64,000 bases of DNA from Pseudonocardia nigra. GTDB taxonomy: Bacteria > Actinomycetota > Actinomycetes > Mycobacteriales > Pseudonocardiaceae. A program made the position numbers and the translations under genes. Positions 57,379-64,000 of the stretch are shown one piece after another. The stretch covers positions 1 to 64,000 of the forward strand of contig NZ_JAHKRK010000004.1 in the NCBI RefSeq assembly GCF_019396355.1, written 5' to 3'. Each line of letters begins with the position of its first letter. Within the stretch, counting starts at the first letter, position 1. The notes beneath the pieces are model-generated. The model was given only the letters and a program-made list of their open reading frames with translations, made no database searches and was not told the origin of the DNA.

Positions 57379-58578
57379 CTACCGCCACGGCCGGTGCCGG
57401 CCGGGGCCTGCGGGCGGGGGCGGGGCGTCCGGCCGGGCCGACGGCGGGGCCGCAGCCCCCTCACCGCTGTAGCCGGGGTCGTAGGCGTCGAACGTGTCGT
57501 GCTCCGGCCCGTACCCCAGGGCCGCCGGCGGGTAGCCGGGCACCTCCCCGGTACGCGGCCGTGGCGCGGCGGGCGCCGGGCGCGCCGGTTCCGGCGCGGG
57601 CCGCAGCGGCAGCGGGTCGTCGGCGTAGCTGTCGCGGATGGCCTGCTGTGCCGCGGGCGGCAGGGTGTGCAGCATCTGCAGCACGCGCTCCCGGCGGCGT
57701 CCCACCGCCTTGCGCTCGCCCACACCCGGGCTCGGCTGCAGCTGGGGCTTGAGCGGCGGCAGCCCCGCCAGCTCCCCGACCTCGGCCATCTCGCGCGCCG
57801 CCTGCGAGGTGTCCTTCTCCTCGCTCATCCCGATCGGGCCCTGCCTGCGGCCGTTGAGGAACTGCGCGACCACCGGCTCCTCGGAGGTCAGCAGCACCTC
57901 ACGGGGCCCGAACATCGCCAGGTGCTTGCGGTAGAGCATCCCGATGTTGTCCGGCACGGTCTGCGCGGTGTTGATGTCGTGGGTGACGATCAGGAACGTG
58001 GCGTCGGTCTGCGCGTTCAGGTCGATGATCAGCTGGTTGAGGTAGGCGGTGCGCACCGGGTCGAGCCCGGAGTCCGGCTCGTCGAAGAGGATGATCTCCG
58101 GATCGAGCACCAGCGCCCTGGCCAGGCCGGCCCGCTTGCGCATCCCGCCGGAGATCTCGCCGGGCAGCTTGTTCTCGTCGCCGGTGAGGCCGACCATCGC
58201 CATCTTCTCCGCGACGATGTCGCGGATCTCCGGCTCCGACTTCTTCGTGTGCTCGCGCAGCGGGAACGCGATGTTGTCGTAGAGGTTCATCGACCCGAAC
58301 AGCGCGCCGTCCTGGAACAGCACGCCGAACAGCTTCCGCAGCTCGTAGAGCCGAGACTCCGAGCACCGCACGAGGTCGGTGTCGTGGATGACGATCGAGC
58401 CGCGCTCGGGCTTGAGCAGCCCGATGAGGGTCTTGAGGAACACCGACTTGCCCGTGCCGGACGGACCCAGCAGCACCGACACCTCGCCGGGCGGCAGCGT
58501 CAGGGTCACGTCGGACCAGATGTTGGCGCGCCCGAAGGACTTCGTCAGCCCTTCGACCTGCACTTCCACGCCAGCCAA
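57379..58578 (-). CDS. mkl: Mce transport ATPase Mkl (MceG/MlaF-like) with Pro-rich tail
   Basis: Drives the Mce lipid importer. 399 aa from TTG 58578, chosen because AGGAGG lies five bases upstream and homologues start there. Walker A GPSGTGKS at 38-45, ABC signature EISGGMRKRAGLAR near 140, Walker B ILFDEPDSGLDP near 163, then the MlaF-type switch region. Residues about 255-399 form an Ala/Pro-rich, mostly disordered extension longer than in typical Mkl. First gene of the mkl-yrbEAB-mceABCDEF-mam operon. Confidence 0.93.
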   Translation of the reverse strand: MAGVEVQVEGLTKSFGRANIWSDVTLTLPPGEVSVLLGPSGTGKSVFLKTLIGLLKPERGSIVIHDTDLVRCSESRLYELRKLFGVLFQDGALFGSMNLYDNIAFPLREHTKKSEPEIRDIVAEKMAMVGLTGDENKLPGEISGGMRKRAGLARALVLDPEIILFDEPDSGLDPVRTAYLNQLIIDLNAQTDATFLIVTHDINTAQTVPDNIGMLYRKHLAMFGPREVLLTSEEPVVAQFLNGRRQGPIGMSEEKDTSQAAREMAEVGELAGLPPLKPQLQPSPGVGERKAVGRRRERVLQMLHTLPPAAQQAIRDSYADDPLPLRPAPEPARPAPAAPRPRTGEVPGYPPAALGYGPEHDTFDAYDPGYSGEGAAAPPSARPDAPPPPAGPGRHRPWR

Positions 58579-58677
58579 CGACGCCTCCTGGAGCCCGTGG
58601 GGGGACGGGGCGAGCCGACGCTGACGGGGAGCGGGCGGCCGGCTGCCCACAACCGGTCAACGAGACCGGGCGGAGGC

Positions 58678-58708
58678 AGGTTACTCGCGAGTTAGGTTAG
58701 GTCGTCAA
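58678..58708 (-). promoter_or_regulatory. Putative mce operon promoter and operator
   Basis: TTGACG (58703-58708), 19-bp spacer, TAACCT (58678-58683) on the minus strand, about 100 bp before the mkl start. A 10-bp palindrome ACTCGCGAGT (58683-58692) overlaps the -10 and spacer, and a tandem AACCTAACCT adjoins it. A repressor site is plausible; no TetR or GntR gene is adjacent. Confidence 0.55.
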
Positions 58709-58854
58709 GTTGCTCCGAACGGAGCGTTGCTGGTCGGCCGGTTGCAGTAGGAGCGTCGCACTCCGTGGCGAAGCCGGGGTGACACCGCCCGTCGGGCCGC
58801 CGACCGAGGACCAGCGCGCGCGGACGCGCCAGCAGGTGATCAACAGGCTCGCGC

Positions 58855-59050
58855 ACCCCGTCTCGGTCGATGCACCCCGCCTCGGTCGATGCACCCCGTC
58901 AACGGGGGGCGTGGGCGGAAAAGGGGAGCATGAACGACGTGGCCGCACGACGCACCCCGTCTCCGCGGACGCACCCCGTCTCGGCCCATGCCCCGCGTCT
59001 CGGCCGATGCGCCCCATCGACGGGGGGCATGGGCGGAAAAGGGGAGCGTG
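58855..59050. repeat. Cluster of dispersed GCACCCCGTCTCGG-type repeats with two ~54-bp copies
   Basis: The motif GCACCCCGTC or a near variant occurs at least five times. Two longer copies, about 58872-58932 and 58996-59054, share roughly 47 of 54 positions, including the palindromic core around CCCCRTCRACGGGG and the tail GGGCGGAAAAGGGGAGC. An inverted relative is at 41659-41729 and part of it at 9735-9772. Confidence 0.85.
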
Positions 59051-59103
59051 AACGGTCGGATCCGGCGGCCCGTGCCGGGACCGGGGGCGCGAGCGCGTGC
59101 CCG

Positions 59104-60075
59104 TCAGGTCGCTTCGGCCAAAGCCTGCTCGTCCTCGGCGTGGAAGCGCTCCTCGAGCGACTCCGGGCTCGCGTCCACGTCGATGGCCGCCAGGTCGGCA
59201 CCGCGGGCCGACTCGATCGCGCCGAGCCGGCGGCCGACCTTGTCCATCGCGTACCGGGCGAGCTCGTCGCGGTCGATGGCGAACGGCGGCTCACCGCCCT
59301 CGTACAGGTCGAAGGTGGCGGTCACCACGCCCATCGCCGGCCCGACCAGCTCCTGCACGCGCTCCTGGACCACGCCCCACATCGCGTCGTCGGCGGCGAC
59401 GTGGCGCCGACAGGTGAAGGTCCCCCACGCCATGTGGCGGCGCTCGTCGTCGCCGATGTGCTTGATGATCCGCTGCATCCCCGGCAGGATCCCCCGGCTC
59501 GCGCAGACCTTCTGCCAGGCGAAGTAGCCGGTGAGGGCGAGCGTTCCCTCGACGATGTGGTTGTAGGTCACCGAAGCCCGCACCTGATTGCGCGGTGACG
59601 GGTCGCCGGCGAGGGCGTGCAGGCTGCGCGGCAGCTCCGCGGTGAAGATCTGCATGTAGTGCTCGTTGGGCTCGATGAACCCGTGCAGGTCCTCGCGGAT
59701 GCCCACCGAGTCGAACCAGCGGCGGAACGCCTCGGTGTGCTTGGCCTCCTCGTAGACGAACTGCGTCAGGTACATCTCGTCGCCGAGCCTGCCGTCGGCC
59801 GCCATCGCCGCGATGAACGGCTGCAGGTCCTGGGTGACCGACTCCTCGCCCGCCAGGAACTGCGCGGCCAGCGTGCAGGTCCACCACCGCTCGTCGTCGG
59901 TCATCGCGGCGAAGTCGCGTGCGTCCTGGTCGAGGTCGACGTCCGCCGGGTTCCACTGCCTGCCGTTGCCCTTGGCGAACAGCCGCATGGGGAACGAGTC
60001 GAAGTTCAGGCCGCCGCGTTGGAGCGAGGCGAACCCGCCCCGCGTGCCGTGTGCGATGGACCGCGTCCCTGTCAT
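59104..60075 (-). CDS. R2-like ligand-binding oxidase (R2lox, Mn/Fe)
   Basis: Ferritin-like heterodinuclear Mn/Fe oxidase related to ribonucleotide reductase R2 but not part of it. 323 aa from ATG 60075 (GGGAGG upstream). It aligns by eye along its length with M. tuberculosis Rv0233 with a +9 residue offset. Metal ligands E77, E110, H113, E176, E211 and H214 and the Val80-Tyr171 cross-link pair are all present (Rv0233 E68, E101, H104, E167, E202, H205, V71, Y162). The natural substrate is unknown; a hydrophobic fatty-acid-like ligand occupies the site in known structures. Divergent from a small unknown gene over a 12-bp palindrome. Confidence 0.93.
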   Translation of the reverse strand: MTGTRSIAHGTRGGFASLQRGGLNFDSFPMRLFAKGNGRQWNPADVDLDQDARDFAAMTDDERWWTCTLAAQFLAGEESVTQDLQPFIAAMAADGRLGDEMYLTQFVYEEAKHTEAFRRWFDSVGIREDLHGFIEPNEHYMQIFTAELPRSLHALAGDPSPRNQVRASVTYNHIVEGTLALTGYFAWQKVCASRGILPGMQRIIKHIGDDERRHMAWGTFTCRRHVAADDAMWGVVQERVQELVGPAMGVVTATFDLYEGGEPPFAIDRDELARYAMDKVGRRLGAIESARGADLAAIDVDASPESLEERFHAEDEQALAEAT

Positions 60076-60186
60076 GGCGCCTCCCTGAGCCGATCGCGCG
60101 GTGAACGTGCCGGCCGCCGCGCGGAGCGCCGGCACGGCCGCCCACCGCGCTTGCGACGGCCGTCCAGCACTCGTTTGAGTGGTCTT

Positions 60187-60198
60187 CGCCACGTGGCG
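60187..60198. promoter_or_regulatory. Palindromic operator candidate between R2lox and the small gene
   Basis: Perfect palindrome CGCCACGTGGCG with an additional half-site GCGCCAC at 60204-60210, between divergent starts 150 bp apart. It lies just upstream of a GATACT -10 candidate (60212-60217). Confidence 0.55.
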
Positions 60199-60224
60199 GA
60201 GATGCGCCACCGATACTCCCCGAC

Positions 60225-60488
60225 ATGGACGTGGTATGGCTCGACGTGCAGATGTGGACCGGGCTGCGCGGCACCTTCCACCCGTTCACCGACGTCGCGT
60301 GCGAGGCACCCGACCCGCTGCCCGCGATCGAGGGTGAGTGGCAGCGGTGGGCGAGCCAGTACCTGGGCGTCGTCGCGATGCAGGAGGGCTGGCAGGCGGG
60401 GCGCTACGCCTACAGCGCGGAGCGGCGCGACGACGGGGGCCACACCCTCAAGATCTTCGCGCGCGGCCAGTGGCAGTGGAACACCTGA
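60225..60488 (+). CDS. Small protein of unknown function
   Basis: 87 aa, not recognised. Rich in Trp (seven) with a mixed alpha/beta pattern (MDVVWLDVQMWTGLRGTFH; ending GHTLKIFARGQWQWNT). No signal peptide or membrane helix. ATG 60225 follows a GATACT -10 candidate by seven bases and has no Shine-Dalgarno, so it may be leaderless. It ends 17 bp before the MocR operator repeat. Confidence 0.6.
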   Translation: MDVVWLDVQMWTGLRGTFHPFTDVACEAPDPLPAIEGEWQRWASQYLGVVAMQEGWQAGRYAYSAERRDDGGHTLKIFARGQWQWNT

Positions 60489-60502
60489 CGCCGTCACCGG
60501 CC

Positions 60503-60533
60503 TAGAATTGGCCCCTGCCCAGGGAGCCAATTC
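60503..60533 (+). promoter_or_regulatory. MocR gene promoter -10 with overlapping inverted repeat
   Basis: TAGAAT (60503-60508) is a near-consensus -10. The perfect inverted repeat GAATTGGC (60505-60512) / GCCAATTC (60526-60533), 13-bp spacer, overlaps it and the predicted start site, as expected for autorepression by the MocR protein encoded 17 bp downstream. Confidence 0.65.
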
Positions 60534-60549
60534 GTCGGGAGTGCATGCC

Positions 60550-62028
60550 GTGAACCGCGACGACCTCGAGCGGCGGATCGGCGCCCGCAGCTTCGCCCGT
60601 CTGCTCGGCGACTGGCGCCCACCGGAGGGGCGCGGCCTCGCGGACGCCCTCGCCGACCGCATCCGGCTGCTCGTGCTCGACGGACGGCTGCCGCTGCAGA
60701 CCAGGGTGCCCGCCGAGCGGGAGCTCGCGGCCGCACTGCTCGTCAGCCGCACCACCGTCGCCGGCGCCTACGACGCGCTCCGCGTCGCCGGAGTCCTGCG
60801 CAGCAGGCGCGGGTCCGGCAGCTGGACGCAGCTGCCCGAGCACCGCGGCGGGGGCCACCTCGGCCCGTTCGCCCCGCTCGGTGACACGTCGCTGTTCGAC
60901 CTCGCCCACGCCGCCCTCCCGGCGCCGTCGGAACAGCTGCGAAGCTCGGCGGCCGCCGCCCTCCACGACTTCGACGCCCACCTCGGCGGGCACGGCTACG
61001 ACCTCGCAGGTCTGCCGGTGCTGCGGGCCGCGATCGCCGACCGGTACACCGCCAGGGGGCTGCCGACCGGGCCGGACCAGGTACTCGTCACGGCGGGCGC
61101 CATGAACGCCATCACCATCGCACTCACCGCACTGACCGGGCCGGGTGACCGGGTGCTCGTCGAGCACCCGACCTACCCGAACGCCCTCCAGGCGATCGCG
61201 ACCCGCGGCGCGCGGGCCGTGCCGGTGCCGATGGCCCCGCAGGTGGACGGCGCGAGCGCCTGGGACCTCGAGCTGCTCACCGCCGCCGTGCGCGACGCGG
61301 CGCCCCGGCTGACCTACCTCATCCCCGACTTCCAGAACCCCACCGGCGCGCTGCTCGACGCCGCGGGGCGCGAGCGGCTGGTCGACCTGGCCCGCCGCAC
61401 CGGCACGCCCCTGGTGGTGGACGAGACGCTCGCCGAGCTGGCCCTGGACACGTCCCCGGTGCGCCCGGTCGCCGCCCACGGCGCCGCCGACTCGCCGCTG
61501 GTGCTGACCGTCGGGTCCGCCAGCAAGATCTTCTGGGGCGGGCTGCGGGTCGGCTGGATCCGGACGTCGGCACCGATGGTGCGCAGGCTCGCCGCCGCAC
61601 GCGCCCCGCTCGACCTCGGCGGCCCGACGCTCGAGCACCTCGTCGTCGCCCGGCTGTTGCCCGAGGTGGAGGCCGTGGCGGCGACCAGGCGCGCCGAGCT
61701 GACCGCGGCCCGCGACGACCTCCTCACCAGGCTCGCCGCCGCGTTCCCGGGATGGCGGCCGGCCCGCCCGTGCGGCGGGCTGAGCCTGTGGATCGACCTG
61801 GACGAGCCGGTGTCCAGCCGGTTGACCGTCGCGGCGCGCCGGCACGACGTCCTGCTCGCCGCCGGTCCCCGGTTCGGCCTGGACGGCGCCTTCGAACGCC
61901 ACCTCCGGCTGCCCTACACGCTGCGTCCGGACCGGATGGCCGCCGCGCTCGACCGGCTGGCGCGCGCGTGGCAGGACCTCGACCGCGCGGCGCCCACCAC
62001 GGATGTGGAGCCCGTCGCAGTGGCGTGA
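60550..62028 (+). CDS. MocR-type regulator: GntR helix-turn-helix fused to PLP aminotransferase domain
   Basis: 492 aa. N-terminal winged helix of the GntR class at about 30-95 (VPAERELAAALLVSRTTVAG), linker, then a class I/II aminotransferase fold. The PLP Lys is in GSASKIFWGGLRVGW near 322. Conserved PDFQNPTG near 260. Proteins of this type (PdxR, GabR, EhuR) sense PLP and an amino compound. The target here is unknown. GTG 60550 has GGGAG eight bases upstream; GTG 60541 is an alternative. Probably an autorepressor at the 60505-60533 repeat. Confidence 0.9.
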   Translation: MNRDDLERRIGARSFARLLGDWRPPEGRGLADALADRIRLLVLDGRLPLQTRVPAERELAAALLVSRTTVAGAYDALRVAGVLRSRRGSGSWTQLPEHRGGGHLGPFAPLGDTSLFDLAHAALPAPSEQLRSSAAAALHDFDAHLGGHGYDLAGLPVLRAAIADRYTARGLPTGPDQVLVTAGAMNAITIALTALTGPGDRVLVEHPTYPNALQAIATRGARAVPVPMAPQVDGASAWDLELLTAAVRDAAPRLTYLIPDFQNPTGALLDAAGRERLVDLARRTGTPLVVDETLAELALDTSPVRPVAAHGAADSPLVLTVGSASKIFWGGLRVGWIRTSAPMVRRLAAARAPLDLGGPTLEHLVVARLLPEVEAVAATRRAELTAARDDLLTRLAAAFPGWRPARPCGGLSLWIDLDEPVSSRLTVAARRHDVLLAAGPRFGLDGAFERHLRLPYTLRPDRMAAALDRLARAWQDLDRAAPTTDVEPVAVA

Positions 62029-62081
62029 CGCCCGCCGCAACGTCCGTAGAGTGCGGTGGGGTCGACCAACGGAGGTAGTGG

Positions 62082-63182
62082 ATGTCAGGCATCGGACCGC
62101 TGGCGGGGCTCAAGGTCGTGGAACTGGCCGGCATCGGGCCCGGCCCGCACGCCGCGATGGTGCTCGCCGACCTCGGCGCGGACGTCGTGCGCGTGGACCG
62201 CCCGTCGGGTGGCCTGGAGCTGGGCCGCAAGGACGCGCCGGACCCGACGCTCCGCGGCCGCCGCCGGGTGGCGGCCGACCTCAAGGACCCGGCGGGCCTG
62301 GAGACCGTGCTGCGCCTGGTCGAGCACGCCGACGTGCTGCTCGAGGGCTACCGCCCCGGCGTCACGGAGCGGCTCGGCGTCGGCCCGGATGACTGCCTCG
62401 CGCGCAACCCCCGCCTCGTCTACGCGCGGATGACGGGCTGGGGCCAGGACGGGCCGATGGCGGCGCGGGCCGGGCACGACATCAACTACATCTCGCTCAC
62501 CGGGGCCCTGCACGCGATCGGCCGGAACGGCGAGCGGCCGGTGCCGCCGCTGAACCTCGTCGGCGACTTCGGCGGCGGATCGATGCTGCTGGTGCTGGGG
62601 GTGCTGGCCGCGCTGTGGGAGGCCCAGCGCTCCGGGGAGGGCCAGGTCGTGGACGCCGCGATGGTCGACGGCGCCTCGCTGCTCATGCAGATGGTGTGGG
62701 GCATGCGCGGCCACCGGGCGTGGGCCGACAGCCGGGAGAGCAACCTCCTCGACGGGCACGCCCCGTACTACGACACCTACACCTGCTCCGACGGCCGGCA
62801 CGTCGCCGTCGGAGCGCTGGAGCCGCAGTTCTACGCGGCGCTGCTGACCGGCCTGGGCCTCGACCCCGCCGACCTCCCCCAGCAGTACGACCGGGCCGGA
62901 TGGCCGACGCTGCGTTCCCGGTTCACCGAGGCGTTCGCCGGGCGGACCCGCGACAAGTGGGCGGAGGTGTTCGCCGGCACCGACGCATGCGTCACGCCGG
63001 TGTTGGCCCTCGACGAGGTGGCCGCCCACCCGCACATCGCGGCGCGGGACACCGTGGTCGAGGTCGACGGCGTGGCCCAGGCCGCCCCGGCCCCGCGGTT
63101 CTCCCGCACCGCCCCGAAGCTCCCGCCGTGGGCGCGCGACCCGGAGCCGGTGGACGAGGTCCTGGCCGACTGGACGCGCTGA
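62082..63182 (+). CDS. mcr: CaiB/BaiF family alpha-methylacyl-CoA racemase
   Basis: Interconverts (2R)- and (2S)-2-methylacyl-CoA, needed for beta-oxidation of sterol side chains and branched fatty acids. 366 aa, family III CoA-transferase fold. The catalytic His132 ([10 protein letters not shown]) and Asp162 (VGDFGGGS), with Glu in GALEPQF near 247, match H126, D156 and E241 of the M. tuberculosis MCR enzyme. GGAGG about seven bases before ATG. It follows the MocR gene by 53 bp and may be co-transcribed. Confidence 0.9.
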   Translation: MSGIGPLAGLKVVELAGIGPGPHAAMVLADLGADVVRVDRPSGGLELGRKDAPDPTLRGRRRVAADLKDPAGLETVLRLVEHADVLLEGYRPGVTERLGVGPDDCLARNPRLVYARMTGWGQDGPMAARAGHDINYISLTGALHAIGRNGERPVPPLNLVGDFGGGSMLLVLGVLAALWEAQRSGEGQVVDAAMVDGASLLMQMVWGMRGHRAWADSRESNLLDGHAPYYDTYTCSDGRHVAVGALEPQFYAALLTGLGLDPADLPQQYDRAGWPTLRSRFTEAFAGRTRDKWAEVFAGTDACVTPVLALDEVAAHPHIAARDTVVEVDGVAQAAPAPRFSRTAPKLPPWARDPEPVDEVLADWTR

Positions 63183-63194
63183 GACCTGACCGGA

Positions 63195-63249
63195 TTGCAG
63201 CAAAGCCACTTTCACGCAACGTCGTGGCATGAAAGTGGCTTTGCTGCAA
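63195..63249. terminator. Perfect 20-bp inverted repeat, probable bidirectional terminator
   Basis: Arms 63195-63214 (TTGCAGCAAAGCCACTTTCA) and 63230-63249 pair perfectly around a 15-base loop that can itself form a 4-bp stem. It lies 13 bp beyond the racemase stop, in the convergent gap with rplA. Its low GC relative to surroundings is unusual for a local terminator and may indicate a dispersed element. Confidence 0.75.
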
Positions 63250-63283
63250 CGAGGGTGGGGAACGGCGGGCTCGGGAACGACGA

Positions 63284-63314
63284 CACCCCGCCGCCCGGGT
63301 CGGGCGACGGGGTG
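63284..63314 (-). terminator. rplA terminator hairpin
   Basis: A 14-bp stem with one G-T wobble (CACCCCG.CGCCCG arms) and a 3-base loop. On the minus strand it follows the rplA stop by 57 bp and is trailed by GTCGTCGTTCCCG. Confidence 0.75.
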
Positions 63315-63338
63315 CGTCGGGCAGGTCGTGCGTGCGCG

Positions 63339-63380
63339 TCAGGCGCTGTGCAACTCAGGCGCTGTGCAACTCAGGCGCTG
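63339..63380. repeat. Tandem 16-bp repeat spanning the rplA stop
   Basis: TCAGGCGCTGTGCAAC occurs at 63339-63354 and 63355-63370, and its first ten bases again at 63371-63380, where TCA is the rplA stop (minus). The last codons of rplA (Ser-Ala-stop) are thus present three times. Confidence 0.9.
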
Positions 63381-64000
63381 GGGGTCTCGTCCACCAGCAG
63401 GTTGCGCGTGCGGTTCGGGTCGACCGGGATGCCCGGGCCGGTGGTCGTGGAGACCGTGATCTTCTTGATGTACCGGCCCTTCGCCGCCGACGGCTTGGCC
63501 CGCAGGATCTCGTCGAGCGCGGCGCCGTAGTTCTCCACCAGCTTCTCGGTGTCGAACGAGGCCTTGCCGATGACGAGGTGCAGGTTGGCCTGCTTGTCGA
63601 CCCGGAAGTTGATCTTACCGCCCTTGATGTCCTGGACGGCCTTGGTGACGTCCGGGGTGACGGTGCCGGTCTTCGGGTTCGGCATCAGGCCACGCGGGCC
63701 GAGGATGCGGGCGATGCGGCCGACCTTGGCCATCTGGTCCGGCGTCGCGATCGCGGCGTCGAACTCCAGCCAGCCGCCCTGGATGCGCTCGATGAGGTCC
63801 TCGGCGCCCACCACGTCGGCGCCGGCGGCCTCGGCCTCGGCGGCCTTGTCACCGGTGGCGAACACGATCACGCGCGCCGTCTTGCCGGTGCCGTGAGGCA
63901 GGTTGACGGTGCCGCGGACCATCTGGTCGGCCTTGCGCGGGTCGACGCCCAGACGCATGGCGACCTCGACGGTCGGGTCCATCTTGGAGGTGCCCGCGGT
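63371..64000 (-). CDS. rplA: 50S ribosomal protein L1 (5' end outside window)
   Basis: L1 stalk protein; 210 codons visible including the stop, with the first few dozen codons beyond the right edge. The frame is open to base 64000 (TAGTSK before [12 protein letters not shown]). [17 protein letters not shown] and [19 protein letters not shown] are diagnostic. rplK should follow to the right in the usual order. Confidence 0.97.
   Translation of the reverse strand, partial: TAGTSKMDPTVEVAMRLGVDPRKADQMVRGTVNLPHGTGKTARVIVFATGDKAAEAEAAGADVVGAEDLIERIQGGWLEFDAAIATPDQMAKVGRIARILGPRGLMPNPKTGTVTPDVTKAVQDIKGGKINFRVDKQANLHLVIGKASFDTEKLVENYGAALDEILRAKPSAAKGRYIKKITVSTTTGPGIPVDPNRTRNLLVDETPSA

Larger units (their letters stand above)
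58579..59103. other. Region between mkl and R2lox
   Basis: 525 bp, both flanking genes on the minus strand. Contains the mkl ribosome binding site, the promoter/operator (58678-58708), and the largest copy of the dispersed repeat (58855-59050). No coding frame that is independent of the repeats. Confidence 0.65.

Noticed and set aside
57379-58650. mkl starting at an upstream ATG (58650)
   Set aside because: The extra 24 residues are not homologous to Mkl, while TTG 58578 has AGGAGG at proper spacing.

Overview
The window is a high-GC actinobacterial chromosome segment, most probably from Pseudonocardiales and Pseudonocardia-like. The grounds are third-position GC saturation, frequent GTG and TTG starts, an ESX-4-type mycP/eccB pair beside truA-rplQ, a full yrbE-mce operon, an R2lox gene and a Mycobacterium-like ribosomal/RNA polymerase gene order. 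Nearly everything is core genome. I found no prophage, insertion sequence, CRISPR array, tRNA or rRNA.

Layout. 1-3.1 kb: the end of an ESX-4-like type VII secretion locus (mycP and eccB, convergent around a 13-bp terminator stem) plus a small unknown gene. 3.3-8.0 kb, minus strand: truA, rplQ, rpoA, rpsD, rpsK, rpsM, rpmJ, infA. 8.3-14.8 kb, accessory: an MFS exporter, a small alpha/beta hydrolase, a three-subunit proton-translocating transhydrogenase (pntAA-pntAB-pntB), and a TetR regulator divergent from a VOC-fold gene over a 14-bp palindrome. 14.8-27.4 kb, minus: map, adk, secY and the spc/S10 operons from rplO back to rpsJ. 27.7-32.1 kb: tuf, fusA, rpsG, rpsL with a clear promoter. 32.5-33.4 kb: an HSL-type esterase. 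33.7-41.2 kb: rpoC and rpoB with promoter. 41.9-46.2 kb, plus: an acyl-CoA synthetase coupled to a membrane M28 peptidase whose reading frame runs antisense through rplL. 45.8-47.0 kb: rplL, rplJ and an L10-type leader. 47.2-58.6 kb, minus: the operon mkl-yrbEA-yrbEB-mceABCDEF-two Mce-associated proteins, almost completely translationally coupled. 59.1-63.2 kb: R2lox, a small unknown gene, a MocR-type regulator and an alpha-methylacyl-CoA racemase. The window ends inside rplA.

Functional links. Three groups suit a mycolata-like envelope and sterol/lipid lifestyle: Mce import, acyl-CoA activation with racemisation of branched acyl-CoA, and ESX-4 secretion. The Mce operon sits between rplA and rplJ, inside the usual rplKA-rplJL-rpoBC region. 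This is notable because the unlinked Mce ATPase gene mkl of Mycobacterium tuberculosis also lies in that neighbourhood.

The most interesting non-genic signals are a dispersed GC-rich repeat family in three intergenic sites, a set of genes whose -10 box lies 6-7 bases before the start codon (leaderless candidates), several palindromic operators, a perfect 20-bp inverted repeat after the racemase, a triplicated rplA stop region and a duplicated fusA 3' end. I do not see a clearly new multi-gene system here. The best candidates for new biology are the antisense M28/rplL overlap and the repeat family.
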